This document shows, one piece after another, positions 25,294-32,874 of a stretch of DNA of 45,767 nucleotides. Source of the DNA: Streptomyces fuscigenes (lineage in GTDB: Bacteria > Actinomycetota > Actinomycetes > Streptomycetales > Streptomycetaceae). The first letter of the stretch is position 1. Every line of letters begins with the position of its first letter. The notes under the pieces were generated by a model, which was not told where the DNA came from, ran no database searches, and saw nothing but the letters and a program-made list of their open reading frames with translations. The DNA lies in contig NZ_JAKGCV010000009.1 in the NCBI RefSeq assembly GCF_021556455.1, positions 1-45,767 on the forward strand, given 5' to 3'. The translations under genes and the position numbers were made by a program.

Positions 25294-25791
25294 TCAGACT
25301 CGGGGGAAGCGCGCCTGGAGGTCCCAGACGAGCACGTTGTCGCCGAGGCCCTCGTGCATGTCGGTGAGGTCCTCGACGACGTCGTGGAGGAAGTCGCGCG
25401 CCTCACGGCGCAGTTCGCCGTGGCCGAAGGTCAGCGGCGGTTCGTCGCCGGGCATCCAGTCGGCTTCGATGTCGACCCAGCCGAACCTGCGCAGGAACAG
25501 CATCCGGTCGCTCGACTCCGTGAAGTCGAGTTCGGCCTGCTGGGCCCGCGAGGCCCGGCTGCCGAGCGGGTCGCGGTCCAGCTGCTCGACGATGTCGCAC
25601 AGGGCCCAGGCGAAGTCGAGCACGGGCACCCATCCCCAGGCTGTGGACAGTTCCCGGTCGGCCTCGGTGTCCGCCAGGTACACGTCCCCGCAGAACAGGT
25701 CGTGCCGCAGCGCCCGGCTGTCCGCCGTCCGGTAGTCGGTCTGCGGGGGATCGGGGAAGCGGCGGGAGAGCGAGTAGCCGATGTCGAGCAC
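25294..25791 (-). CDS. Conserved hypothetical protein
   Basis: 165 residues, acidic, soluble. Notable segments: DIGYSLSRRFPDPPQTDYRTADSRALRHDLFCGDVYL, GWVPVLDFAWALCDIVEQLDRDPLGSRASRAQQAELDFTESSDRMLFLRRFGWVDIEADW, and EARDFLHDVVEDLTDMHEGLGDNVLVWDLQARFPRV. The well-formed amphipathic pattern and many aromatic residues argue for a real globular protein, but I do not recognise the family. GTG at 25791 is the only normal start, since an in-frame stop lies about 15 bp upstream; no good Shine-Dalgarno is seen. Confidence 0.72.
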   Translation of the reverse strand: MLDIGYSLSRRFPDPPQTDYRTADSRALRHDLFCGDVYLADTEADRELSTAWGWVPVLDFAWALCDIVEQLDRDPLGSRASRAQQAELDFTESSDRMLFLRRFGWVDIEADWMPGDEPPLTFGHGELRREARDFLHDVVEDLTDMHEGLGDNVLVWDLQARFPRV

Positions 25792-25970
25792 CCGCAGATC
25801 GTGTCACGCCCGGTCCTGGACCTGCGCCCGGCCCAGCTACCGAGGCCGGTGACCGGCACCACCGGGCTCCCGACTCCGCGGCCCGCGCGGCTCCCGCACG
25901 CTGCGCCCCGGCCCCGCCCGGCCCCTTCGCCTGGTCCCACCCCGCGCGGTTCGCCCCGCCCCGCCCCGCG

Positions 25971-25989
25971 CCGCGCCGGTCCGGCGCGG
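25971..25989. terminator. GC-rich palindrome upstream of M1 peptidase gene
   Basis: CCGCGCCGG-T-CCGGCGCGG, perfect 9-bp arms. It may end transcription running in from either side or be structural; it lies in the divergent spacer, so the terminator role is uncertain. Confidence 0.35.
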
Positions 25990-26011
25990 GGGCCGTCGCG
26001 ACCGCTTGTCG

Positions 26012-26023
26012 GATCGTACGATC
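26012..26023. promoter_or_regulatory. 12-bp palindrome GATCGTACGATC next to peptidase start
   Basis: Perfect 12-bp palindrome six bases upstream of the GTG start at 26030. Such a place fits an operator or a 5' end element of a short-leader transcript. Confidence 0.35.
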
Positions 26024-26029
26024 GGTCGC

Positions 26030-27679
26030 GTGATCACCCGCAGACTCCGGACGGCCGTCGTCACCGGCCGGGCCGTCGCGGCCGTGCTCGCGGCCGCGGT
26101 CGCCGTGGCCGGGTGCGGGGTGAGCGGCGCGCGCCCGGGCACGTCGGGTGTCGGCGACCCCTACTTCACCACCCTCGGCAACGGCGGCTACGACGCACTG
26201 CACTACGGCCTCGACCTGACCTACACGCCGAGCGGCACCCATCTCGCCGGAACGGCCGAGATCACGGCCCGTGCCACGCGGGATCTGAGCGCCTTCGACC
26301 TCGACCTCGTCGGCCTGCACGTGTCGTCCGCCACCGTCGACGGCGCGCCCGCCGGCGTCGCGCGGACGCGTACGGAACTGACGCTGCGTCCCCGCCGCGC
26401 GCTGCCGCGGGGGCACGTCTTCCGTGCCGTCGTGCACTACGCGGGGGTGCCCCGCACGCTCACCGACCCCGACGGTTCCCACGAGGGCTGGCTCGTCTCG
26501 GACGGAGGCAGGCGGGTGGCGGCGCTCGGCGAACCCACCGGGTCCATGACCTGGTTCCCCTCGGACAACAGGCCCGGCGACAAGGCGACGTACGACATCG
26601 CCGTGACCGTTCCGTCCTCACTGACGGTGGTGTCCAACGGGGAGTTGCGGGCGGAGCGGCACTCCGGCCCGGCGGTGTCCCCGGCCCCCGAAGCCGCTCC
26701 CCCCGCCGCGACCGCCGGCCCGAAGGCGACCGACTCCGCCGCCCGCACCATCACGACGGCAGCCACCCCCGGAAGCACCGGAAGCACCGGAAGCACCGGG
26801 ACCACCGGGACCACCGGGACCACCGCAAGCAGTGGCACCACCGGCACTACTGGCACCACCGGCACTACCGGCACCACCACGTACACCTGGCACATCGCGC
26901 AGCCCATGGCGTCCTATCTCGCGACCGTGGCGATCGGCCCGTACGCCCTGCGGCGGACGCGGCTGCCCGTCCGCACCGGCACGGCGCCCGACGGGCGTCC
27001 GATCACCGTCCTCGCGGCCGTCGACCCGGACTCGGCAGCGAAGGGCAGGCGGCTGCTGGACGCGCTGCCGGGGATCATGGCGTGGGAGGAGAAGACGTTC
27101 GGGCCGTATCCGTTCTCCTCCACCGGAGTCGTCGTCGGACGCTCCGGCCAGGCCGAGTACGCGCTGGAGACGCAGAACCGCCCGTTCCTGCCGGGGCCGG
27201 GCGCGACCGCCACGCTCGTGCACGAGATGGCGCACCAGTGGTACGGGGACGCCGTCACGCCCGCCACGTGGCGCGACATGTGGCTCAACGAGGGCTTCGC
27301 CACGTACGGCGAGTGGCTCTGGCTGGACAGCCGCCCGGGCGCCGCCCGGGTCCCCCTCGCCCGCAGCTTCGCCGACGCCTACCGCGACCGTGGCAACTGG
27401 GCCTTCCCTCCTCCCGATCCGCCGAGGGCCGCCGACATCTCCGCTGCGCCGGTGTACGGGCGGGGCGCCATGGTGCTGCAACGGGTGCGCGAGGTCGTCG
27501 GCGATCCGGCCTTCCGGCGCATCCTGCGCGGCTGGTCCCGCACACACCGCTACGGCAACGCCTCGACGGCCGACTTCCTCGCCTACGCAGAGAAGGAGGC
27601 GGGCGCCCGCGGACGGCGGCTGGACTCCGAGGTGTGGCGGACCTGGCTCTACGGCACGGTCAGGCCACCGATGGCATGA
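26030..27679 (+). CDS. M1-family metallopeptidase, lipoprotein
   Basis: 549 residues. A lipoprotein-type signal (AAVLAAAVAVAGCG, lipobox VAGC) is followed by the aminopeptidase-N beta domain (YDALHYGLDLTYTPSGTHLAGTAEITARAT). The thermolysin-like catalytic domain contains TLVHEMAHQWYGD (zinc-binding HExxH; both His) and WLNEGFATYGEW (third zinc ligand Glu, 18 residues on). The substrate-binding motif region is QAEYALETQNRP instead of the usual GAME[N/T]. A Gly-Ser-Thr repeat insertion (about residues 245-285, from a 9-bp repeat at 26770-26880) interrupts the N-terminal domain. GTG 26030 gives the best signal peptide. Secreted protein or peptide trimming is likely. Confidence 0.9.
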   Translation: MITRRLRTAVVTGRAVAAVLAAAVAVAGCGVSGARPGTSGVGDPYFTTLGNGGYDALHYGLDLTYTPSGTHLAGTAEITARATRDLSAFDLDLVGLHVSSATVDGAPAGVARTRTELTLRPRRALPRGHVFRAVVHYAGVPRTLTDPDGSHEGWLVSDGGRRVAALGEPTGSMTWFPSDNRPGDKATYDIAVTVPSSLTVVSNGELRAERHSGPAVSPAPEAAPPAATAGPKATDSAARTITTAATPGSTGSTGSTGTTGTTGTTASSGTTGTTGTTGTTGTTTYTWHIAQPMASYLATVAIGPYALRRTRLPVRTGTAPDGRPITVLAAVDPDSAAKGRRLLDALPGIMAWEEKTFGPYPFSSTGVVVGRSGQAEYALETQNRPFLPGPGATATLVHEMAHQWYGDAVTPATWRDMWLNEGFATYGEWLWLDSRPGAARVPLARSFADAYRDRGNWAFPPPDPPRAADISAAPVYGRGAMVLQRVREVVGDPAFRRILRGWSRTHRYGNASTADFLAYAEKEAGARGRRLDSEVWRTWLYGTVRPPMA

Positions 27680-27726
27680 GTTGGGGAGCCTCACCGGGCC
27701 GGGGAGCCTCACCGTCCCCGGGAGCC

Positions 27727-28317
27727 TCAGCTCCCCGCCGGGCGCGTCAGATCCTTGCGGAGTACGGCGCAGGAGCGGTCGGGGCGGCGCCGGTCGGGTG
27801 CGCGGTCGATCTCCTCGTAGCCGAGCGCGTTCCAGAAGGCGAGCGCGGTGGAGTTGTCCTCCGGCACGGCGACGCGGACACCGCCGCGGCCTGCGGTGCG
27901 GAAGCGCTCCTCGGCGGCCGCGGCGAGCTGCCTGCCGTAACCGGCCCGCCGCAGTTCCCCGTGGACCATCAGCAGCCCGATCACGGGGTCCGACATCCCG
28001 TCGGCGGGGTCGGGCGGCGACGTGCGGCGGGCCGCGGTTCCCGGGGCCGGGTCGCCACCGCTTCCGGGGGCGTGCGCGAGGGTGACCGCCACGGCGACGA
28101 GACGGCCGGCGGAACGGGCCAGCAGCACCTCGGCCCCCGGATGGACCAGTTCGTCGGCGAGCGAGGCCGCCACCTGCTCCGGAGTGATCGCGCCGGGATC
28201 CGGGAACTCGCCGCTGAGCTGCTGGAAGGCGTGGTCCGAGGCGTACAGCGCGGCGAGTTCGGTCAGGAGCGGGCCGGGCAGGTCGCCGTCGGCGGACTCC
28301 AGCGGTTCGACGATCAT
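27727..28317 (-). CDS. GNAT N-acetyltransferase
   Basis: 196 residues. The central helix and strand segment GAEVLLARSAGRLVAVAVTLAHAPG is followed by VIGLLMVHGELRRAGYGRQLAAAAEERFRTAG, with the acetyl-CoA loop RRAGYG, then VRVAVPEDNSTALAFWNALGYEEI, the classical C-terminal GNAT strand and helix. Substrate unknown. ATG at 28317. Convergent with the M1 peptidase; the 47-bp spacer carries three GGGGAGCCTCACCG-like repeats. Confidence 0.88.
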   Translation of the reverse strand: MIVEPLESADGDLPGPLLTELAALYASDHAFQQLSGEFPDPGAITPEQVAASLADELVHPGAEVLLARSAGRLVAVAVTLAHAPGSGGDPAPGTAARRTSPPDPADGMSDPVIGLLMVHGELRRAGYGRQLAAAAEERFRTAGRGGVRVAVPEDNSTALAFWNALGYEEIDRAPDRRRPDRSCAVLRKDLTRPAGS

Positions 28318-28386
28318 GCGCGCAGCGTACGCGCGGGGGCCCGGACCGGGCCGGGCCCCACGCTCACGCCCGACGTACGTTCGGAG

Positions 28387-28962
28387 TCAGAGGTTGACGC
28401 CGAAGTCGGTCGCGATGCCGACGAGGCCGGACGCGTAGCCCTGGCCCACGGCGCGGAACTTCCACTCGGCGCCGTTGCGGTACAGCTCGCCGAAGACCAT
28501 GGCGGTCTCGGTGGCGGCGTCCTCGCTCAGGTCGTAGCGCGCGATCTCGGCGCCGCCGGCCTGGTTGACGACGCGGATGTACGCGTTGCGCACCTGGCCG
28601 AAGTTCTGCTGGCGGTTGTCCGCGTCGTAGATGGAGACGGGGAAGACGACCTTGTCGCAGTCCGCCGGCAGGGCGGCCAGGTTGACGTTGATCTGCTCGT
28701 CGTCGCCCTCGCCCTGGCCGGTGAGGTTGTCGCCGGTGTGGACGATGGACTGGTCGGGCGAGGTCTTGTTGTTGAAGAAGACGAAGTGCCCGTCGGAGAC
28801 GACCTTGCCGTCGGCCTTCACCGCGATCGCGGAGGCGTCGAGGTCGAAGTCCTTGCCCGTGGTGGTGCGGACGTCCCAGCCGAGGCCGACCGTGACGGCG
28901 GTGAGGCCGGGGGCCTCCTTGGTGAGCGAGATGTTGCCGCCCTTGGACAGGCTTACAGCCAT
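28387..28962 (-). CDS. TerD-family stress protein
   Basis: 191 residues, the full family length. Starts [20 protein letters not shown], with [23 protein letters not shown] (calcium-binding acidic cluster), [60 protein letters not shown] and [18 protein letters not shown]. TerD proteins are cytoplasmic calcium-binding proteins tied to tellurite resistance and, in Streptomyces, to calcium homeostasis and differentiation. ATG 28962 with AAGGGAC upstream. Single gene with a 20-bp tandem repeat about 100-140 bp upstream. Confidence 0.95.
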   Translation of the reverse strand: MAVSLSKGGNISLTKEAPGLTAVTVGLGWDVRTTTGKDFDLDASAIAVKADGKVVSDGHFVFFNNKTSPDQSIVHTGDNLTGQGEGDDEQINVNLAALPADCDKVVFPVSIYDADNRQQNFGQVRNAYIRVVNQAGGAEIARYDLSEDAATETAMVFGELYRNGAEWKFRAVGQGYASGLVGIATDFGVNL

Positions 28963-29064
28963 GGGAATTGTCCCTTTCGTTGCGAACGCCGGTGACGGAT
29001 CGGAAGCTACCGCCACCCCCTACAACGCGGCCAGGGGAGGGTCGGGTTCCATCGACTTTACTTT

Positions 29065-29104
29065 CTTTACCGAGCTCTGACGCCCTTTACCGAGCTCTGA
29101 CGCC
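29065..29104. repeat. Perfect 20-bp tandem duplication upstream of the TerD gene
   Basis: CTTTACCGAGCTCTGACGCC occurs twice back to back (29065-29084, 29085-29104). Lies in the divergent region between the TerD and ArfB-like genes, so it may be part of either control region. Confidence 0.8.
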
Positions 29105-29202
29105 GTCGGCACGGGCGTCCGCCCGCCGGCCTCCCCAGCCCCCCGGGCCCCGCCCGCCCCTGGCGTCAAATCGGGGTGACGGGAAGCCGGGGACGCGAGA
29201 TC

Positions 29203-29643
29203 ATGGGTGGCATGTCCGGACCGCCTTATGTCATCCGAGGCTCGGTCTCCCTGCCGGAGGCCGAGCTGATGTGGCGTTTCTCGCGTTCCTCGGGGCCCGG
29301 CGGACAGCACGTCAACACCACGGACTCCCAGGTCGAGCTGCGTTTCGACCTCGCGAACACGAAGGCGCTCCCGCCGGTGTGGCAGGAGCGCGCGCTGGAG
29401 CGGCTCGCGGCCCGGCTGGTGGACGGCGGCGTGATCGCCGTGCGCGCGTCGGAGCACCGTTCGCAGTGGCGCAACCGCGAGGCGGCGGCCGTACGGCTGA
29501 CGGCCCTGCTCGCCGAGGCGACGGCGCCGCCGCCGCGCGCCCGCCGCAAGTCGAAGGTCCCGCGCGGGATCAACGAGCGGCGGCTGCGCGAGAAGAAGCG
29601 CCGCGCGGACACGAAGAGGGGCCGCTCGGGCCGCGACTGGTAG
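29203..29643 (+). CDS. arfB: ArfB/YaeJ-like peptidyl-tRNA hydrolase (GGQ protein)
   Basis: 146 residues. WRFSRSSGPGGQHVNTTDSQVELRFDLAN contains the GGQ motif that catalyses peptidyl-tRNA hydrolysis. The C-terminal basic tail (KSKVPRGINERRLREKKRRADTKRGRSGRDW) is what ArfB inserts into the empty mRNA channel of stalled ribosomes. It lacks the stop-codon-reading domains of true release factors. ATG 29203 or ATG 29212 are both possible starts. Ribosome rescue role is from family knowledge. Confidence 0.9.
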   Translation: MGGMSGPPYVIRGSVSLPEAELMWRFSRSSGPGGQHVNTTDSQVELRFDLANTKALPPVWQERALERLAARLVDGGVIAVRASEHRSQWRNREAAAVRLTALLAEATAPPPRARRKSKVPRGINERRLREKKRRADTKRGRSGRDW

Positions 29644-29730
29644 CCCCGCGCCCGCCAGAACCCCGGCCCACGTCCCGCGTCCCGCCGTGCCCGGCCTCCC
29701 CGCGGCGCCCGTCCGGCCCGTCCCGTCCGC

Positions 29731-30240
29731 TCAGTCGAGCTGCCGGTACCGTCCCCGGAAGTACGTCAGGGGTCCGCCCTCCGCAGCGGGCAGCTCGACC
29801 GCGAGGACCCGCCCGATCACCAGCGTGTGGTCCCCGGCCGCGACGCGCTGCTCGGTGCGGCACTCCAGGGTCGCGAGCGAACCCCGCACGAGCGGGGCGT
29901 CGGTGATCTCACCCCTGCGGTAGGGGATGTCCTCGAAGAGCAACCGGTCGCTCAGCCGGCCCTTCATCGCGAAGCGCCCGGCGATGTGCCGCTGGCTCTC
30001 GGTGAGCAGGGACGCGGCCCACAGCGGCTGCTCCTCCAGGAGGTCGTCCATGCGCGAGCCGGTGCGCACGCTCACGAGGACGAGCGGGGGGTCGAGCGAC
30101 ACGGACAGGAACGACGTCGCCGTCATGCCCGCGTCCTCGCCGCTCGGGCCGTCCTCCGACAGGGGGGCCTCACGGGCCGTCACCAGGACCACCCCCGCGG
30201 CCAGCCGGGACATGACGCCGCGGAACTCGTCGTTGCTCAC
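29731..30240 (-). CDS. Flavin reductase family protein
   Basis: 169 residues from GTG 30240; the frame is open to GTG 30312 (193 residues). The FMN-binding split-barrel family is shown by FRGVMSRLAAGVVLVTA near the N-terminus, GMTATSFLSVSLDPPLVLVSVRTGSRM, LWAASLLTESQRHIAGRFAMKG and LATLECRTEQRVAAGDHTLVIGRVLAVE. Such proteins reduce FMN/FAD for two-component monooxygenases, although no partner monooxygenase is adjacent. Divergent from the diguanylate cyclase. Confidence 0.88.
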   Translation of the reverse strand: MSNDEFRGVMSRLAAGVVLVTAREAPLSEDGPSGEDAGMTATSFLSVSLDPPLVLVSVRTGSRMDDLLEEQPLWAASLLTESQRHIAGRFAMKGRLSDRLLFEDIPYRRGEITDAPLVRGSLATLECRTEQRVAAGDHTLVIGRVLAVELPAAEGGPLTYFRGRYRQLD

Positions 30241-30545
30241 CCCCTCAGCATGGGGGACGCCGCGGTGGTCGTGCGGCAGGGGAAGGGCGGAGGCTCGAGT
30301 TGTCTGGTGCACGCGTCGGACGCTAACCGGAGCGTCCGTTCCGCCGCATCGGGCCAGGGGACCAGCCGGGACCTAGGACCACCGCGGTGCCTCGGGGCAC
30401 GCGCGCGAGGGGAGAGCCGACCTGCGGTGAACCCGCAGGTGGGACCGTGTGGGAGCCGACGACTGAACCCTCCGGCACACTGAACCGTGTTCAAAAAGGT
30501 GCAGAGAGCGCTCCCACCCTCTCGTCCCGATCGTTCATCATTTGA

Positions 30546-30561
30546 TGTGACTTGACTCACA
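30546..30561. promoter_or_regulatory. CRP-like operator upstream of the diguanylate cyclase gene
   Basis: TGTGA-CTTGAC-TCACA: perfect 5-bp arms with a 6-bp spacer, identical in form to the CRP consensus (TGTGA-N6-TCACA). Read on the other strand it also fits the pattern GTG-N6-GNCAC that I recall for Streptomyces Crp. It lies 128 bp upstream of the ATG at 30689 in a 448-bp gene-free divergent spacer (30241-30688) that is locally A/T-richer. Confidence 0.55.
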
Positions 30562-30688
30562 GAGCCCACTAATCGTTGACCCTGTGTACCGGTCAAACAG
30601 CTCGCTGTGATTCAGTGAAGGGAACAGTGCAACACGAGAGGCGATCAGAATCCTGGAGTTGCTGTCGAGGTCTCAGGGAGAGCGAGCG

Positions 30689-32554
30689 ATGGAGACCGAG
30701 TCGGAGCCCTATGTCCGTCTTGCGACCATGCGGCAGCTGCATCAGGCCGTCGCGGAGCTCAACACTGCCCGGAGCCTGGCGGACACGCTGCAGACCGTCG
30801 CCGACGGCGTCGTGACCGGCCTCGGCTATGAGCTGGCCTGCGTCAACGTGGTCCAGGCCGACGGTGACCTGGTCGTCGCCGCGTTCGCCGGCTCCGCGGC
30901 GGCCGAGGCGCTGATCGCGGGACGCGTCGGCTCGCGCACCTCCTGGGAGCGGCGCCTGAACATGGGCGAGCGCTGGGGCGAGCTGCGGTTCATACCGCAC
31001 TCGGAGGGCTGGGTCCTCCTCGACGACGACGTGCCGCAGTGGCACACGGAGGGGCCCGAGCCGCGGTTCGCCGACGAGTGGCATCCGCAGGACCGCCTCT
31101 ACGCGCCCATGTACGCGTCCACGGGCGGGGGCACCAGCGAGTTGCTCGGCGTCATATCGGTCGACCGCCCGCGCGGCGGCCGCAAGCCCGGCGCCTGGGG
31201 CCAGGAGGCCCTCCAGATGTACGCGTCGCAGTCGGCGTTCGCCATCAGCAACGCCCGCCTGCGGGCCAACATGCAGCGCGCGCTCGTCCGCCTCGAACGG
31301 GAGCAGCAGGCGCTGCGGGCCAGCGAGGAGTCCTTCCGCCAGGCCTTCGAGTACGCGCCGAGCGGCATGGCCGTCGCGGAGATGGGCGGCGACCAGCGCG
31401 GACGGCTGCTGCGCACCAACGACGCGCTGTGCCGGCTGCTCGGCAGGCCCGCCTCGGCGATGCGGAGGCACTCGTTCGCCGACCTGGTCCACCCCGAGGA
31501 CATCGGCACCCTGCTGCGGACCTCCGCCGAGGGAGGCAGGGCCGAACTGCGCCTCACCCGCCGCGACGGCTCGTACGTCTGGGTGTCGCTGCGCAACTCC
31601 GTCGTCGCGGACACGGCCGACGGGCCCCGCTTTCTGCTGACGCACGTCGAGGACATAGAGGAACGCAAGAGCCGTGAGATCCAGCTCGCCCACCGCGCCT
31701 CGCACGACTCGCTGACCGGCCTGCCCAACAGCGCCGAGCTGCGGGCCCGGCTGAGCGCCCGCATCTGCTCGCGGCCGGGCGCCTCCCGGGCCGCGACGGC
31801 CGTCGAGCAGCTGGACGCCGCGTTCGGCGGGTACGACGGCCCCGGCGTGGGCCACGGGAGCGCGCCGTACGACGCCGACGGCGGCCCGTACGAGGCCGAT
31901 GCACTCCACGACGGCGCCGGCGGCCCGTTCGCGAGCGACCCCTATCAAAGGGGTACGAGCGGTACGTACGAGAACGGATCCCACGACAACGCCGCGTACG
32001 AGATCGCCTACGACGGCTACGGGGCCGGTGCGGACGCCTACGAGGAGCGCACCGGGGAGCGCGGCGGCGCCTTCGGCGGTTTCGCCCCCCTCGGCGGCGC
32101 GCACGACCACCACACGCACATCGCCCCGCCGGGCGAGGGTCCGGGGCAGGAGGGCGGGAAGGGACTCGCCGTCCTCTTCTGCGACCTGGACGGCTTCAAG
32201 TCCATCAACGACCGGTTCGGCCACAACACGGGCGACGCCGTGCTCATCGAGGTCGCGCGCCGGCTCACGACCGGCGTGCGCGACGGGGACACCGTCGCGC
32301 GGCTCGGCGGCGACGAGTTCGTGGTCCTCGCGGACGGCCTCGGCCCGGGCGACGCCTCCGACCTGGCCGTGCGCCTGCGCAACGCGATCCTCCCGCCGAT
32401 CCGGGTGGACGGCCGTGCCGTGCGGGTGGGCGCGAGCTTCGGCATCGGCTGGGCGAGCTGCGGGATGAGCGTGGAAGAGGTGCTGCAATCCGCCGACCAG
32501 CGGATGTACCTGGAGAAGAGGTCCCGCAGCAAGGTCAGCCGCAGGGCGGGCTGA
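30689..32554 (+). CDS. GAF-PAS-GGDEF diguanylate cyclase (CdgB-like)
   Basis: 621 residues, cytoplasmic. Order: GAF domain (about 20-200), coiled segment (ARLRANMQRALVRLEREQQALRASEESFRQ), PAS/PAC (about 215-330, ending FLLTHVEDIEERK), then GGDEF. The GGDEF domain opens with HDSLTGLPNSAELRARLSARI near 340, is interrupted by about 130 residues rich in Gly, Tyr, Asp and Ala, and resumes at LAVLFCDLDGFKSINDRFGHNTGD near 492. RLGGDEF is intact and RDGD five residues before it forms the inhibitory RxxD I-site. It makes c-di-GMP, which through BldD controls Streptomyces development. The domain order is that of CdgB of S. coelicolor. ATG 30689 is preceded by AGGGAG. Confidence 0.92.
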   Translation: METESEPYVRLATMRQLHQAVAELNTARSLADTLQTVADGVVTGLGYELACVNVVQADGDLVVAAFAGSAAAEALIAGRVGSRTSWERRLNMGERWGELRFIPHSEGWVLLDDDVPQWHTEGPEPRFADEWHPQDRLYAPMYASTGGGTSELLGVISVDRPRGGRKPGAWGQEALQMYASQSAFAISNARLRANMQRALVRLEREQQALRASEESFRQAFEYAPSGMAVAEMGGDQRGRLLRTNDALCRLLGRPASAMRRHSFADLVHPEDIGTLLRTSAEGGRAELRLTRRDGSYVWVSLRNSVVADTADGPRFLLTHVEDIEERKSREIQLAHRASHDSLTGLPNSAELRARLSARICSRPGASRAATAVEQLDAAFGGYDGPGVGHGSAPYDADGGPYEADALHDGAGGPFASDPYQRGTSGTYENGSHDNAAYEIAYDGYGAGADAYEERTGERGGAFGGFAPLGGAHDHHTHIAPPGEGPGQEGGKGLAVLFCDLDGFKSINDRFGHNTGDAVLIEVARRLTTGVRDGDTVARLGGDEFVVLADGLGPGDASDLAVRLRNAILPPIRVDGRAVRVGASFGIGWASCGMSVEEVLQSADQRMYLEKRSRSKVSRRAG

Positions 32555-32874
32555 GCGGCGCGCGGGCGGCCGGTCGGCACGGCCGGTCACGGTGACGGCC
32601 GGCGGCCGGTCCGGCCTCGGCCCGCGCCGTCGGCGGCAGCGTGTGCCCGCGCGGGCCGTGGCTGAATCCGGACGCTCCCGAAAGGGCGGGCGAGACATTG
32701 TTCACCCGGCCGCACCGCGGCCGTTCCCGGGCGTCCACCGCGGGTGCGCCGACGAGGCAGAAGGGGCTTCCGGAGCCGTGCCCGCACGGGCGAGCGCAGT
32801 CCGGGGCCCCAGGTACAAGAGGTAGGCTCGCCCGGTCGGCGACGCTGACGAGATGGTAGAGGAGTGACCCAGGG
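32555..32874. other. Gene-free 320-bp spacer
   Basis: Follows the diguanylate cyclase stop and leads to the next plus-strand gene. GC-rich with short inverted repeats (GGCCGGCGGCCGGTCCGGCC near 32597) that may terminate transcription. No tRNA or small gene was recognised. Confidence 0.4.

Noticed and set aside
25354..28995. Very long plus-strand open frame (over 1,200 codons) across several genes
   Set aside because: It is antisense to, or out of frame with, well-supported genes (GNAT, TerD, M1 peptidase). Such frames arise from extreme GC content and lack any domain.
30500..30688. BldD box upstream of the CdgB-like gene
   Set aside because: The inverted repeat present has CRP geometry; no 15-bp BldD-type palindrome was found.
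32820..32874. Possible tRNA-like fragment (GGTAGAGG)
   Set aside because: No acceptor stem or anticodon arm can be formed around it.
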